Assembly (NCBI GenBank): GCA_902788315.1
Contig: CADAJS010000001.1
Location: 235,962-293,351, forward strand
Origin: an uncultured Bacteroidales bacterium
GTDB lineage: Bacteria; Bacteroidota; Bacteroidia; Bacteroidales; Bacteroidaceae
DNA: 57,390 nucleotides
Direction: 5' to 3'
The translations under genes were made by a program, and so were the position numbers. Shown one piece after another: positions 27,339 through 37,961 of the stretch. The stretch's first letter is position 1. Every line of letters starts with the position of its first letter. The notes below the pieces were generated by a model. It was not told where the DNA came from. It saw only the letters and a program-made list of their open reading frames with translations, and searched no databases.

Positions 27339-27485
27339 AGTCAGACATGCAACCTTCTCTCGCGCGCGTATATATATAATAAGGTAGCGAGCGACCTCTG
27401 AAGCCGCATATCGCCATGCCACAGAGAAGACGCAGCTTTACGACCAAGAATAAGAAAAAACATCATATTTAACAAACAATCATCA

Positions 27486-28814
27486 ATGATCAGATTAGAC
27501 ATTACGAAGGCACTCGTAAGTGCCGGCGAAGTGGCCGCTATGGAAAATAAGGTGGCCGCAGCACAGCAAGCATTGGAGAACGGCACATGTGCCGGCAACG
27601 ATTTTCTGGGATGGCTCCACCTGCCCAGCAGCATCACGGCTGAGTTCCTGACCAGCATACAGGAGTGCGCTCAGACACTGCGCGAGAACTGCGACACCGT
27701 AGTGGTCGCAGGCATCGGCGGCTCGTATCTGGGAGCACGAGCTATCATCGAAGCCCTGGGCAACAGCTTCCAGTGGCTGACGAACAAGGGTGAGAACCCC
27801 AACATCCTCTTTGCCGGCAACAACATCGGCGAGGACTATCTCTACGAGCTGACCGAGTATCTGAAGGACAAGAAGTTCGGCGTGATCAACATCAGCAAGA
27901 GCGGCACCACGACGGAGACGGCACTGGCATTCCGCCTGCTCAAGAAGCAATGTGAGCAGCAGCGCGGCAAGGAGACGGCACGCCGTGTCATCGTGGCCAT
28001 CACAGACGCCAAGAAGGGTGCAGCCCGCACGACTGCCGACAAGGAAGGCTACACCTCGTTCGTCATCCCCGACAACGTGGGCGGACGCTTCTCGGTGCTC
28101 ACCCCCGTGGGCCTGCTGCCCATCGCCGTGGCCGGTTTCGACATCGCCAAGCTGATTCAGGGCGCTGCCGACATGGAGAAGAAGGCTGCCGAGCTGCCCT
28201 TCGCTGAGAACCCCTGCATGCAGTATGCTGCCGTGCGCAACGTGCTATACCAGAAGGGAAAGAAGATTGAAATCATGGTAAACTTCCAGCCAAAGCTGCA
28301 CTACATGAACGAGTGGTGGAAGCAGCTCTACGGCGAGAGCGAAGGCAAGGACGGCAAGGGCATCTTCCCCGCAGCCGTGGACTTCTCCACCGACCTGCAC
28401 TCCATGGGACAGTGGATTCAGGAGGGCGAGCGCACCATCTTCGAGACAGTCATCAGCATTGAGGAAGCCGAGCACAAGCTGCTGTTCCCCTCGGACGAGG
28501 AGAACCTGGACGGCCTGAACTTCCTGGCCGGCAAGCGCGTGGACGAAGTGAACAAGATGGCCGAGCTGGGCACACAGCTGGCTCACGTGGACGGCGGAGT
28601 GCCCAACATGCGCCTCATCGTACCGCGCCTGAACGAGTATTATATCGGTCAGCTCATCTACTTCTTCGAGAAGGCTTGCGGCATCAGCGGTGTGGTCCTG
28701 GGTGTGAACCCCTTCAACCAGCCCGGCGTGGAAGCCTACAAGAAGAACATGTTTGCCCTGCTGGGCAAGCCTGGCTACGAGAAGGAGACCGAGGCCATAA
28801 AAGCAAGATTATGA
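27486..28814 (+). CDS. pgi: Glucose-6-phosphate isomerase
   Basis: 442 residues, the shorter bacterial form. It interconverts glucose 6-phosphate and fructose 6-phosphate. The SIS sugar-phosphate site ([40 protein letters not shown]) and the catalytic-region motifs ([16 protein letters not shown] and [20 protein letters not shown]), with a C-terminal [20 protein letters not shown], are present. It overlaps the HAD gene by 4 bases (ATGA). A 16-bp AT-rich motif 100 bases upstream is shared with the region ahead of nifJ. Confidence 0.96.
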   Translation: MIRLDITKALVSAGEVAAMENKVAAAQQALENGTCAGNDFLGWLHLPSSITAEFLTSIQECAQTLRENCDTVVVAGIGGSYLGARAIIEALGNSFQWLTNKGENPNILFAGNNIGEDYLYELTEYLKDKKFGVINISKSGTTTETALAFRLLKKQCEQQRGKETARRVIVAITDAKKGAARTTADKEGYTSFVIPDNVGGRFSVLTPVGLLPIAVAGFDIAKLIQGAADMEKKAAELPFAENPCMQYAAVRNVLYQKGKKIEIMVNFQPKLHYMNEWWKQLYGESEGKDGKGIFPAAVDFSTDLHSMGQWIQEGERTIFETVISIEEAEHKLLFPSDEENLDGLNFLAGKRVDEVNKMAELGTQLAHVDGGVPNMRLIVPRLNEYYIGQLIYFFEKACGISGVVLGVNPFNQPGVEAYKKNMFALLGKPGYEKETEAIKARL

Positions 28815-29494
28815 CGGTACCGGTTCGCGCCGTCCTGTTCGACATGGACGGCGTGCTGTTTGACAGCATGCCGAACCATGCCTACGCCTGGAGCCATGCC
28901 ATGACGCAGTTCGGGCTGGCAATGACGGCCGAGGAAGCCTACATGAACGAGGGGCGCACGGGCAGTGGAACGATAGACATCCTGGCCCAACGCTTCTGGG
29001 GGCGTAGCGCCACCGAGGAGGAGAAGCAGCGCATCTATGCTGCCAAGAGCGCTCTGTTCAACACGCTGCCGGAAGCAAAGCCCATGCCGGGCGCACGTGA
29101 TCTGCTCGGTATGGTGAAGCGAGCCGGAAAGCAAATCGTGCTGGTCACGGGCAGCGCGCAGGTGTCATTGCTCGAGCATCTGGAGCATCACTTCCCCGGA
29201 TGCTTCCGCAGGGAGTTGATGGTGACGGGATTCGACGTCAAGCACGGGAAACCACATCCCGAGCCCTACCTGATGGGGCTGCAGAAAGCAGGCATCCAGG
29301 CCTCGGAGGCTGTCGTGGTGGAGAATGCGCCGCTGGGCGTTGAGGCAGCTCACGCAGCAGGCATATTCACCATTGCCGTGAACACGGGGCCACTGCCCAA
29401 CGACATCCTGCGCCAATCGGGGGCCGACGTGGTGCTGCCAGACATGAAAGCCGCAGCCATGTTCCTCGAAGAGAGGTTTCAGGAAACAGAATAA
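28811..29494 (+). CDS. HAD-superfamily hydrolase, beta-phosphoglucomutase-like
   Basis: 227 residues from ATG 28811 ([20 protein letters not shown]). HAD motifs: motif I DMDGV (nucleophile Asp near 11), a helical cap with [19 protein letters not shown], motif II VTGSA, motif III lysine in [12 protein letters not shown] and motif [16 protein letters not shown]. It is probably a sugar-phosphate phosphatase or mutase. The 4-base overlap with pgi suggests a link to hexose-phosphate metabolism. A strong terminator follows 1 base after the stop. Confidence 0.85.
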   Translation: MTVPVRAVLFDMDGVLFDSMPNHAYAWSHAMTQFGLAMTAEEAYMNEGRTGSGTIDILAQRFWGRSATEEEKQRIYAAKSALFNTLPEAKPMPGARDLLGMVKRAGKQIVLVTGSAQVSLLEHLEHHFPGCFRRELMVTGFDVKHGKPHPEPYLMGLQKAGIQASEAVVVENAPLGVEAAHAAGIFTIAVNTGPLPNDILRQSGADVVLPDMKAAAMFLEERFQETE

Positions 29495-29495
29495 C

Positions 29496-29532
29496 GGAAA
29501 GGGCGTTGAGGGATGACCTCAACGCCCTTTCC
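29496..29532. terminator. Bidirectional intrinsic terminator, HAD / DUF4738
   Basis: A perfect 16-bp stem (GGAAAGGGCGTTGAGG with its complement at 29517-29532) closes a 5-base loop between the stop codons of the converging genes. T-runs are short (the arm ends CCCTTTCC), but the symmetric position suggests termination in both directions. Confidence 0.8.
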
Positions 29533-29536
29533 ATGT

Positions 29537-30091
29537 CTATCGCATCGACAGGGTGTCCAGATCTTCCAGGTCACCCACGTCGAGCATGTTATCGGCCTCG
29601 ATGGTGTGACTGCCATCGGGGCCGATGGCTAATATAAAGGGTGACGACATGTCGCTCTCGGGATAGCTTACACAGAGGCTGAAGAAGAGTTTCCCATCCT
29701 CGTAGCGGCTAAAGCGGCATCCATCCAGTATGCCATACTTACGGAAATCTGACGTGAGACGACTGGCGAAGCTCTCCTTAGTGAAACGTCGGGCAAAGAA
29801 TGGATGCCCGTCTTTCGTGACCGTGAGCTGATAGAAGTTATCCACGTAGCGGTTTCCCTCCTCGTCGGTGACGGTGTTCAGCGAGTCGCAGGCCTCGCGA
29901 TGGATGGAGTACTTCCAGCGATGAGACCCCACAGAGAGGCTGTCAGTATAGTCGTACGTCGGGGTGCGATGCAACTGTGGCACCACCTTCTGCGTGCGCA
30001 CGATCTGCACCTCATTATTCTTTTCTCCGCGACGACAGGCGCTCACCATCATGAGAGCCGCCATGAGAAGGAAGATATGTCTGCGATACAT
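29537..30091 (-). CDS. DUF4738 lipoprotein
   Basis: 184 residues from ATG 30091 (MYRRHIFLLMAALMMVSACR). The signal peptide ends with the lipobox VSAC. The rest fits the Bacteroidetes DUF4738 family: TPTYDYTDSLSVGSHRWKYS, DSLNTVTDEEGNRYVDNFYQ, FYQLTVTKDGHPFFARRFTK and FFSLCVSYPESDMSSPFILA. Function is unknown. It sits 44 bases after the GHL10 gene on the same strand and ends at a shared terminator. Confidence 0.78.
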   Translation of the reverse strand: MYRRHIFLLMAALMMVSACRRGEKNNEVQIVRTQKVVPQLHRTPTYDYTDSLSVGSHRWKYSIHREACDSLNTVTDEEGNRYVDNFYQLTVTKDGHPFFARRFTKESFASRLTSDFRKYGILDGCRFSRYEDGKLFFSLCVSYPESDMSSPFILAIGPDGSHTIEADNMLDVGDLEDLDTLSMR

Positions 30092-30135
30092 CGTATGTCG
30101 TTTTTTTTGAGGGTTGAACGTTGAATGCCACGGCA

Positions 30136-31617
30136 TCAGAGTTTTACTCGTTTCTTCACTGCCTTCGACTCGTTCTGCAGGCGGTCAAGCGCAGTAACCA
30201 CATACGTCCACGACGTGTGTCCACCCTGGTATCCCAGCGGGAGCATTGTCCGGTCGGTGATGCACAGGATATGACTGGGGTCATCGAGATTAATCTTCTC
30301 GCCCCGGAAGAAGCGGTAAACGACATAGCGTGTGGCCACGTCCATCTCGGTCTTGGCTTTCGGTGGCGTCCAGCACAGGATAGGTCCGTCGGCCGTCCAG
30401 ATAATGGCTACCTTGCGTGGCTTGCCGGGCGCCTTGGGGTCTATCCACGGCATACTCGGCTGCAGGGCAGGCGTATTGTGCAGCTGCTGGCGGAGCACTG
30501 TGCCATAGTTGCCTGGATTCTCCACTACGGCTGCGGCATACCACTGGCAGCTGCCCTGAATTCCAGGCAGGGTGCGCTGTAGCTGATACTTACGGTACAT
30601 CTGGTGGATCTGGGGGTTCTCGGGATCGGGGAACTTGACCGTGCGCTGCACGTCCTGACCGATGAACAGGGGACGGTTGCCGGCATGCTCGCTCCACCAG
30701 CGGATGAGGATCTCATAGTCGGCAGCCTTATTGCCTATCTCCCAATATATCTGCGGGATGTTATAGTCCACCCATCCCTGGTTCACCCATTCCAGCACAT
30801 CGGCATACAGGTCGTCGTAGTTCTGCAGTCCGTTGGTGATGCTGCCTGCGGGGTCGTTCTTCTGATTACGGTAGATGCCAAAGGGGGCTACTCCGAACTT
30901 CACCCAGGGCTTCACGGCGCGCAGGCTCTCATGCAGCTGTTTCACGAAAAGATTCACGTTCTGACGACGCCAGTCGCCGCGGTTCATGCCCTGGCCATAC
31001 ATCGAGTATGACATATCGTCGGGGATGGGCAGTCCGGCCACAGGGTAGGGATAGAAGTAATCGTCGATGTGAAAGCCATCCACGTCATAGCGTCGCACGA
31101 TGTCGCATGCCACGCGGCATATCCACTCGCGGTTCTCGGGCCGGCCCGGGTCGAAGAGGTATAGGCCGTCATAGTCCATGAAGAGCTGCGGGTTGCGCAT
31201 ATAGGGATGGTTCGATGCCATGAGCGTCGTCCCCTTCGTCTTGGCACGATAGGGATTGATCCATGCATGCAGTTCCATGCCTCGGGCATGACACTGCTCG
31301 ATCATCCACTGCAGGGGGTCCCAATAGGGATTGGGCGGCAAGCCCTGCTGCCCCGTCAGATAGCGGCTCCAAGGCTCCAGCTCGCTGGGATAGAGGGCAT
31401 CTCCCTCCACGCGCACCTGAAAGAAGATGGCGTTGATGCCATCCTTCTGCAACTCGTCCAGCTGGTAAGCCAGTGTCTGCTGCATCTTGTCGCGCGACAC
31501 GCCCTGGAACTGTCCGTTCACACTCTGAATCCATGCTCCACGAAACTCCCGCTTGGGGTTCTGAGCCATCACACATGCTGCTACGAGCAGCAACAATAAA
31601 GATATACTTCTTCTCAT
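30136..31617 (-). CDS. GHL10-family glycosidase, exported
   Basis: 493 residues with a signal peptide (MRRSISLLLLLVAACVMAQ). The (beta/alpha)8 domain of the GHL10 (DUF187) family spans about 25-330: REFRGAWIQSVNGQFQGVSR, INAIFFQVRVEGDALYPSEL, CHARGMELHAWINPYRAKTK, DVDGFHIDDYFYPYPVAGLP (with acid residues at the strand end) and WVKFGVAPFGIYRNQKND. A C-terminal fibronectin-III-like part follows (PILCWTPPKAKTEMDVATRY). Relatives are thought to act on extracellular glycans. A paralogue lies at 41022. The -7 box ends only 7 bases before the ATG, so the mRNA leader must be very short. Confidence 0.85.
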   Translation of the reverse strand: MRRSISLLLLLVAACVMAQNPKREFRGAWIQSVNGQFQGVSRDKMQQTLAYQLDELQKDGINAIFFQVRVEGDALYPSELEPWSRYLTGQQGLPPNPYWDPLQWMIEQCHARGMELHAWINPYRAKTKGTTLMASNHPYMRNPQLFMDYDGLYLFDPGRPENREWICRVACDIVRRYDVDGFHIDDYFYPYPVAGLPIPDDMSYSMYGQGMNRGDWRRQNVNLFVKQLHESLRAVKPWVKFGVAPFGIYRNQKNDPAGSITNGLQNYDDLYADVLEWVNQGWVDYNIPQIYWEIGNKAADYEILIRWWSEHAGNRPLFIGQDVQRTVKFPDPENPQIHQMYRKYQLQRTLPGIQGSCQWYAAAVVENPGNYGTVLRQQLHNTPALQPSMPWIDPKAPGKPRKVAIIWTADGPILCWTPPKAKTEMDVATRYVVYRFFRGEKINLDDPSHILCITDRTMLPLGYQGGHTSWTYVVTALDRLQNESKAVKKRVKL

Positions 31618-31624
31618 AACGGCA

Positions 31625-31655
31625 CAAAGGTACGAAAAAGCGAGAGAAGTGCAAA
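31625..31655 (-). promoter_or_regulatory. Promoter for the first GHL10 gene
   Basis: Minus-strand TTTG (31652-31655), a 19-bp spacer, then TACCTTTG (31625-31632). The ATG follows 7 bases later. This is the gene-proximal copy of a threefold 88-bp repeat. Confidence 0.75.
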
Positions 31656-31852
31656 ACGAAAGACGAAGTTTTTTGTTTTAGCACTTCCGAGCGAAAGTAC
31701 CTTCGACGCAGTCAAGGGTACGAAAAAGCGAGAGAAGTGCAAAATGAAAAGCGAAGATTTTCATTTTTTCATTGCCGAGCGAGAGTACCTTCGGCGCAGC
31801 CAGAGGTACGAAAAAGCGAGAGAAGTGCAAAACGAAAGACGAAGTTTTTTGT
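31629..31852 (-). repeat. 88-bp promoter cassette, three tandem copies
   Basis: A shared block starting GGTACGAAAAAGCGAGAGAA begins at 31629, 31717 and 31805, exactly 88 bp apart. Copies 1 and 3 are identical over 48 bp; copy 2 differs in its inverted-repeat arms. Read on the minus strand each copy has an inverted repeat, TTTG, CTCGCTTTTTCG and a -7 box. The -7 box is TACCTTTG in the proximal copy, TACCCTTG in the middle copy and TACCTCTG in the distal copy. Spacers share CGAAGGTACTyTCGCTCGG. Confidence 0.85.
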
Positions 31853-31872
31853 GTGGCACCACGTCGCAAGGA

Positions 31873-31938
31873 ATTTTATCACGTGTGATAAAGTACGATG
31901 GAACGTGTAGCTCCGGACTTTATCACACGTGATAAAAT
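31873..31938. repeat. 22-bp inverted repeat with nested palindromes
   Basis: Two perfectly complementary 22-bp arms at 31873-31894 and 31917-31938 enclose a 22-bp spacer. Each arm contains the near-palindrome TTATCACGTGTGATAA (one mismatched pair). It sits midway between the diverging GHL10 and ansA promoter cassettes and looks like a pair of operator sites or a cruciform-forming element. Confidence 0.8.
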
Positions 31939-31985
31939 CAGAGGAGGCACGCCACGATTTACCAGACCTCTGGCTGCTCTTAAAG

Positions 31986-32058
31986 TTCTTTCGCTCGGAT
32001 GTGCAAAGCAAAAACTCTGTCTTTTGCTTTGCACATCCCTCGCTTATTCGTACCTTTG
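31986..32058 (+). promoter_or_regulatory. Promoter cassette for ansA, with 17-bp inverted repeat
   Basis: After CTTTCGCTCGG the arms GGATGTGCAAAGCAAAA (31997-32013) and its exact complement (32022-32038) enclose an 8-base loop. The second arm contains TTTG (32028-32031), then 19 bp including CTCGCTTATTCG and the -7 box TACCTTTG (32051-32058). It is the plus-strand single-copy version of the cassette repeated at 12390 and 31629. The ansA ATG is 17 bases downstream. Confidence 0.8.
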
Positions 32059-32075
32059 CAGACAAATTGCGAAAG

Positions 32076-33125
32076 ATGAAAGACTGCGATACCCGAAAAT
32101 CCAGCGTGCTGCTCATCTACACGGGCGGCACCATCGGCATGGTGCGGAACGCCGAGACGGGCGCACTGGAGAATTTCGACTTCGGCCATCTGCTGGAACA
32201 AGTACCGGAGCTGAAACGGTTTGACTGCAAGATTAGCACCTACACGTTCCAGCCGCCCATCGACTCGTCAGACATGGGACTGGAGCACTGGGCACGTCTC
32301 GTACATATCATTGACGAGAACTACGCGCTCTATGACGGCTTCGTCGTGCTACACGGCACGGACACGATGGCATACACGGCCTCGGCACTGAGCTTCATGC
32401 TGGAAAACCTAGGCAAACCCGTCATCCTCACAGGCAGCCAGCTGCCCATCGACATGCTGCGCACAGACGGCAAGGAAAACCTCATCTCGGCCATCGAGAT
32501 AGCCGCCACACGACGCAGCGACGGGAGCCCCATGGTGCCGGAGGTGTGCATCTACTTCAAGGAGAAACTGCTGCGCGGCAATCGCACCACGAAGATCAGC
32601 GCCGAGCAGTTCAATGCCTTCCGCTCGTTCAACTATCCCGAACTGGCCAAGGCAGGCATACACATACGCTACAACGAGGCAGCCATCCGAAGGCCCGACC
32701 CCTCACGTCCCATGAAAGCCCACTACCTGGTGGACCCCAACGTGGTGGTGCTCTCGCTCTTTCCCGGCATACAGCAACGTCTGGTGCATGCCGTGCTGAA
32801 CATCCCGGGACTGAAGGCTGTGGTGCTACGCACCTTTGGCGCCGGCAATGCACCGCAAGCCCCGTGGTTCCGCGACGAGCTGCAGGACGCCACCTCACGC
32901 GGCATCCTGCTCGTGAACATCACACAATGCCAGGACGGCGCCGTACACATGGGACTCTATGAGACCAGCCTTCCGCTGATCGATGCCGGTGTGGTGTGTG
33001 GCTACGACAGCACGCCCGAGTGTGCCATTGCCAAGCTGATGTTCCTCCTGGGCCATCAGCTGCCGCCCGAAGAATTGCGGCGCATGATGGACTCAGACCT
33101 GGCAGGTGAAATCACAAAGAGTTAG
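32076..33125 (+). CDS. ansA: Type I L-asparaginase
   Basis: 349 residues from ATG 32076 (MKDCDTRKSSVLLIYTGGTI), the first ATG after the -7 box. It hydrolyses asparagine to aspartate and ammonia. The two signature motifs are intact: VLLIYTGGTIGMV with the first catalytic Thr, and FVVLHGTDTMAYTASALSFM with the second Thr, the Asp and a nearby Lys in DMLRTDGKENL. The C-terminal allosteric domain is present (VVLRTFGAGNAPQ). No signal peptide is present, so this is the cytoplasmic type I enzyme. uvrA begins 52 bases later. Confidence 0.92.
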   Translation: MKDCDTRKSSVLLIYTGGTIGMVRNAETGALENFDFGHLLEQVPELKRFDCKISTYTFQPPIDSSDMGLEHWARLVHIIDENYALYDGFVVLHGTDTMAYTASALSFMLENLGKPVILTGSQLPIDMLRTDGKENLISAIEIAATRRSDGSPMVPEVCIYFKEKLLRGNRTTKISAEQFNAFRSFNYPELAKAGIHIRYNEAAIRRPDPSRPMKAHYLVDPNVVVLSLFPGIQQRLVHAVLNIPGLKAVVLRTFGAGNAPQAPWFRDELQDATSRGILLVNITQCQDGAVHMGLYETSLPLIDAGVVCGYDSTPECAIAKLMFLLGHQLPPEELRRMMDSDLAGEITKS

Positions 33126-33177
33126 GAGCAGAGAGTAAGGAGCAGAAAATAAGGAAGCCTATAAGTACAGAAAGACG

Positions 33178-36150
<2,973 letters not shown>

Positions 36151-36153
36151 CAC

Positions 36154-37449
36154 TCAGCAAGCTGCAGAGCGCCACACACGCCAGGCATATACACTAATAA
36201 ACAGGAAGCAACACAGCGGCAGGAGAAACGACAGGTTCACTGCCGGAAAGCCCATCACCTCGCCCAAGTCGATGACCATGCCTTGCAAAGGAGGCATCAA
36301 GGCACCTCCCACGATGGCCATGATGAGGAAAGCCGAACCAAGAGCTATGTCCTCGTGTGCCACATTCTCGAGCGCTATGCCATAGATGGAGGGGAACATG
36401 ATGGACATGAAGAAACTGATGGCCACCAGGCAATAAAGTCCCATCATGCCATTAATGCAGATGGTCCCCAGCGTACACAAAGAAGCCCCGATACCAAAAC
36501 ACAACAACAAGCGGCGCGAACTGACATAGCGCATCGCATAGGTGCCCACAAAACGTCCTGTCAGGCAGAGCGACATGGCCAGCATGTTGAACATCTGCGC
36601 ACGGGCCTTGGTCATACCCAGACGGTCGGCATAATGAATGATAAAAGTCCACACCATGATCTGCGCCGCCACATAGAACACCTGTGCCATCACTCCCTCA
36701 CGATACACACGGTTACGCCACAGGCGGCCCATCGACTCGCGCCAGCACAGCGGTGTGTGTTCCCCCACCAGATAGGGCATGCGAGTCAGGGCTATGATGA
36801 TAAAGATACATGTCACCACCAGCCCCAGCATGACGTAGGGATCACGGATGACAGCCAGGTCATGCAGGCGGATATCGGCTTTCTCTGCCTCCGACAGCGT
36901 ATGGAATATCAGCCGGCCGGCCGCATCACGTTTGTCCGAGAGCAACTGAGGCAAGACAAACAGCGAAGCCACAGCCATGCCGCTCAACGACCCGACCGGA
37001 TTGAAGGCCTGGGCCAGATTAAGCCGGCGCGTGGATGTCTCACGGTTGCCGAGCGAAAGGATAAAGGGATTGGCCGTAGTCTCAAGAAAAGCCAGGCCGA
37101 ACGTCAGGATGTACAGCGAGAGACAGAAGAATGAGAACTGCTGCATCGCAGCCGCCGGAATAAAGAGGAATGCACCCACAGCATACAAGGCAAGCCCCAT
37201 CAGAATACCCCGCTTGTAGCTATAGCGACGTATGAACAACGCAGCCGGAATAGCCATCGTGGCATACCCTCCATAGAAGGCAAACTGCACCATAGAGGCT
37301 TTGGCCGCCGATATCTCCATGAGCGTCTGGAAAGCCGCTACCATGGGATTCGTGATATCATTGGCAAAGCCCCACAGCGCAAAAAGCGACGTAATAAGAA
37401 TAAAGGTGAAGAGGTATTTCCTCTCCACCAATCTATGCGTCCCTGTCAT
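36154..37449 (-). CDS. FucP-type sugar:H+ symporter (MFS)
   Basis: 431 residues from ATG 37449 (MTGTHRLVERKYLFTFILIT). Twelve membrane helices of the fucose permease branch are visible, with hallmarks SLFALWGFANDITNPMVAAF, FYGGYATMAIPAALFIRRYS, LAFLETTANPFILSLGNRET, LNLAQAFNPVGSLSGM and an AIVGGALMPPLQGMVID signature near the C-terminus. It likely imports fucose, glucose, galactose or a related sugar. The start overlaps the barrel gene stop by one base (TGATG). Last gene of a four-gene minus-strand set. Confidence 0.87.
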   Translation of the reverse strand: MTGTHRLVERKYLFTFILITSLFALWGFANDITNPMVAAFQTLMEISAAKASMVQFAFYGGYATMAIPAALFIRRYSYKRGILMGLALYAVGAFLFIPAAAMQQFSFFCLSLYILTFGLAFLETTANPFILSLGNRETSTRRLNLAQAFNPVGSLSGMAVASLFVLPQLLSDKRDAAGRLIFHTLSEAEKADIRLHDLAVIRDPYVMLGLVVTCIFIIIALTRMPYLVGEHTPLCWRESMGRLWRNRVYREGVMAQVFYVAAQIMVWTFIIHYADRLGMTKARAQMFNMLAMSLCLTGRFVGTYAMRYVSSRRLLLCFGIGASLCTLGTICINGMMGLYCLVAISFFMSIMFPSIYGIALENVAHEDIALGSAFLIMAIVGGALMPPLQGMVIDLGEVMGFPAVNLSFLLPLCCFLFISVYAWRVWRSAAC

Positions 37450-37934
37450 CAGAAGTAGAAGCCGAAGCCTAACTTCAGACCTACGGTGCTCCCTTCCGAG
37501 AACTTGTTGAGGCAAAGGTCATAGTACACAGCCGGCTCAATGCTCACGTAGTGGTTCAGATAGAAGCAGTATCCCACTTCGGGGGTCAGCTGAACATAGT
37601 TGAACTTAGGCTCGCGGTGCTCATACTGCAGGCCCATGTTGAGATAGAGTCCGTTCTGGACAATGTAGTAGCGTGCGCCGACACCCATCTTCACATTGTC
37701 GATGCTCTTGTACTGATGCTCGTAGCCAAATCGTCCGTACACCATCCAGGCATCCTCGAAGAAGTAGCCGCCAGTGGCCTGCAAACCGAAGGTCACCTTC
37801 TGGTCCTTGCTGTAAGAGAGGTTCAGGCCGGTGAGCGAAGTGTTCAGGTAAGAGGTGTAACGCTCGAACTGTGCCGAGGCACTCATGGACACGACTGCAA
37901 AGAGCAGTGCAAAGAAAATCTTTTTCATATTCAT
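37449..37934 (-). CDS. Small outer-membrane beta-barrel protein
   Basis: 161 residues (160 or 159 if the ATG at 37928 is used). A signal peptide (MKKIFFALLFAVVSMSASAQ) precedes alternating hydrophobic/polar strands ending in aromatic residues: FERYTSYLNTSLTGLNLSYS, YGRFGYEHQYKSIDNVKMGV, VGYCFYLNHYVSIEPAVYYD and a C-terminal VGLKLGFGFYF ending in Phe, typical of 8-strand OmpW/OmpX-like barrels. It lies between a CstA gene (27 bases upstream) and the FucP gene (1-base overlap), so an envelope role linked to uptake is possible. Exact function unknown. Confidence 0.8.
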   Translation of the reverse strand: MNMKKIFFALLFAVVSMSASAQFERYTSYLNTSLTGLNLSYSKDQKVTFGLQATGGYFFEDAWMVYGRFGYEHQYKSIDNVKMGVGARYYIVQNGLYLNMGLQYEHREPKFNYVQLTPEVGYCFYLNHYVSIEPAVYYDLCLNKFSEGSTVGLKLGFGFYF

Positions 37935-37961
37935 TCTGTTAATGGTTAAATAATATTTCGT

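Noticed and set aside
31873..31938. 22-bp inverted repeat considered as a transcription terminator
   Set aside because: It lies between divergent promoters where no transcript needs ending, and neither arm is followed by a T-run.
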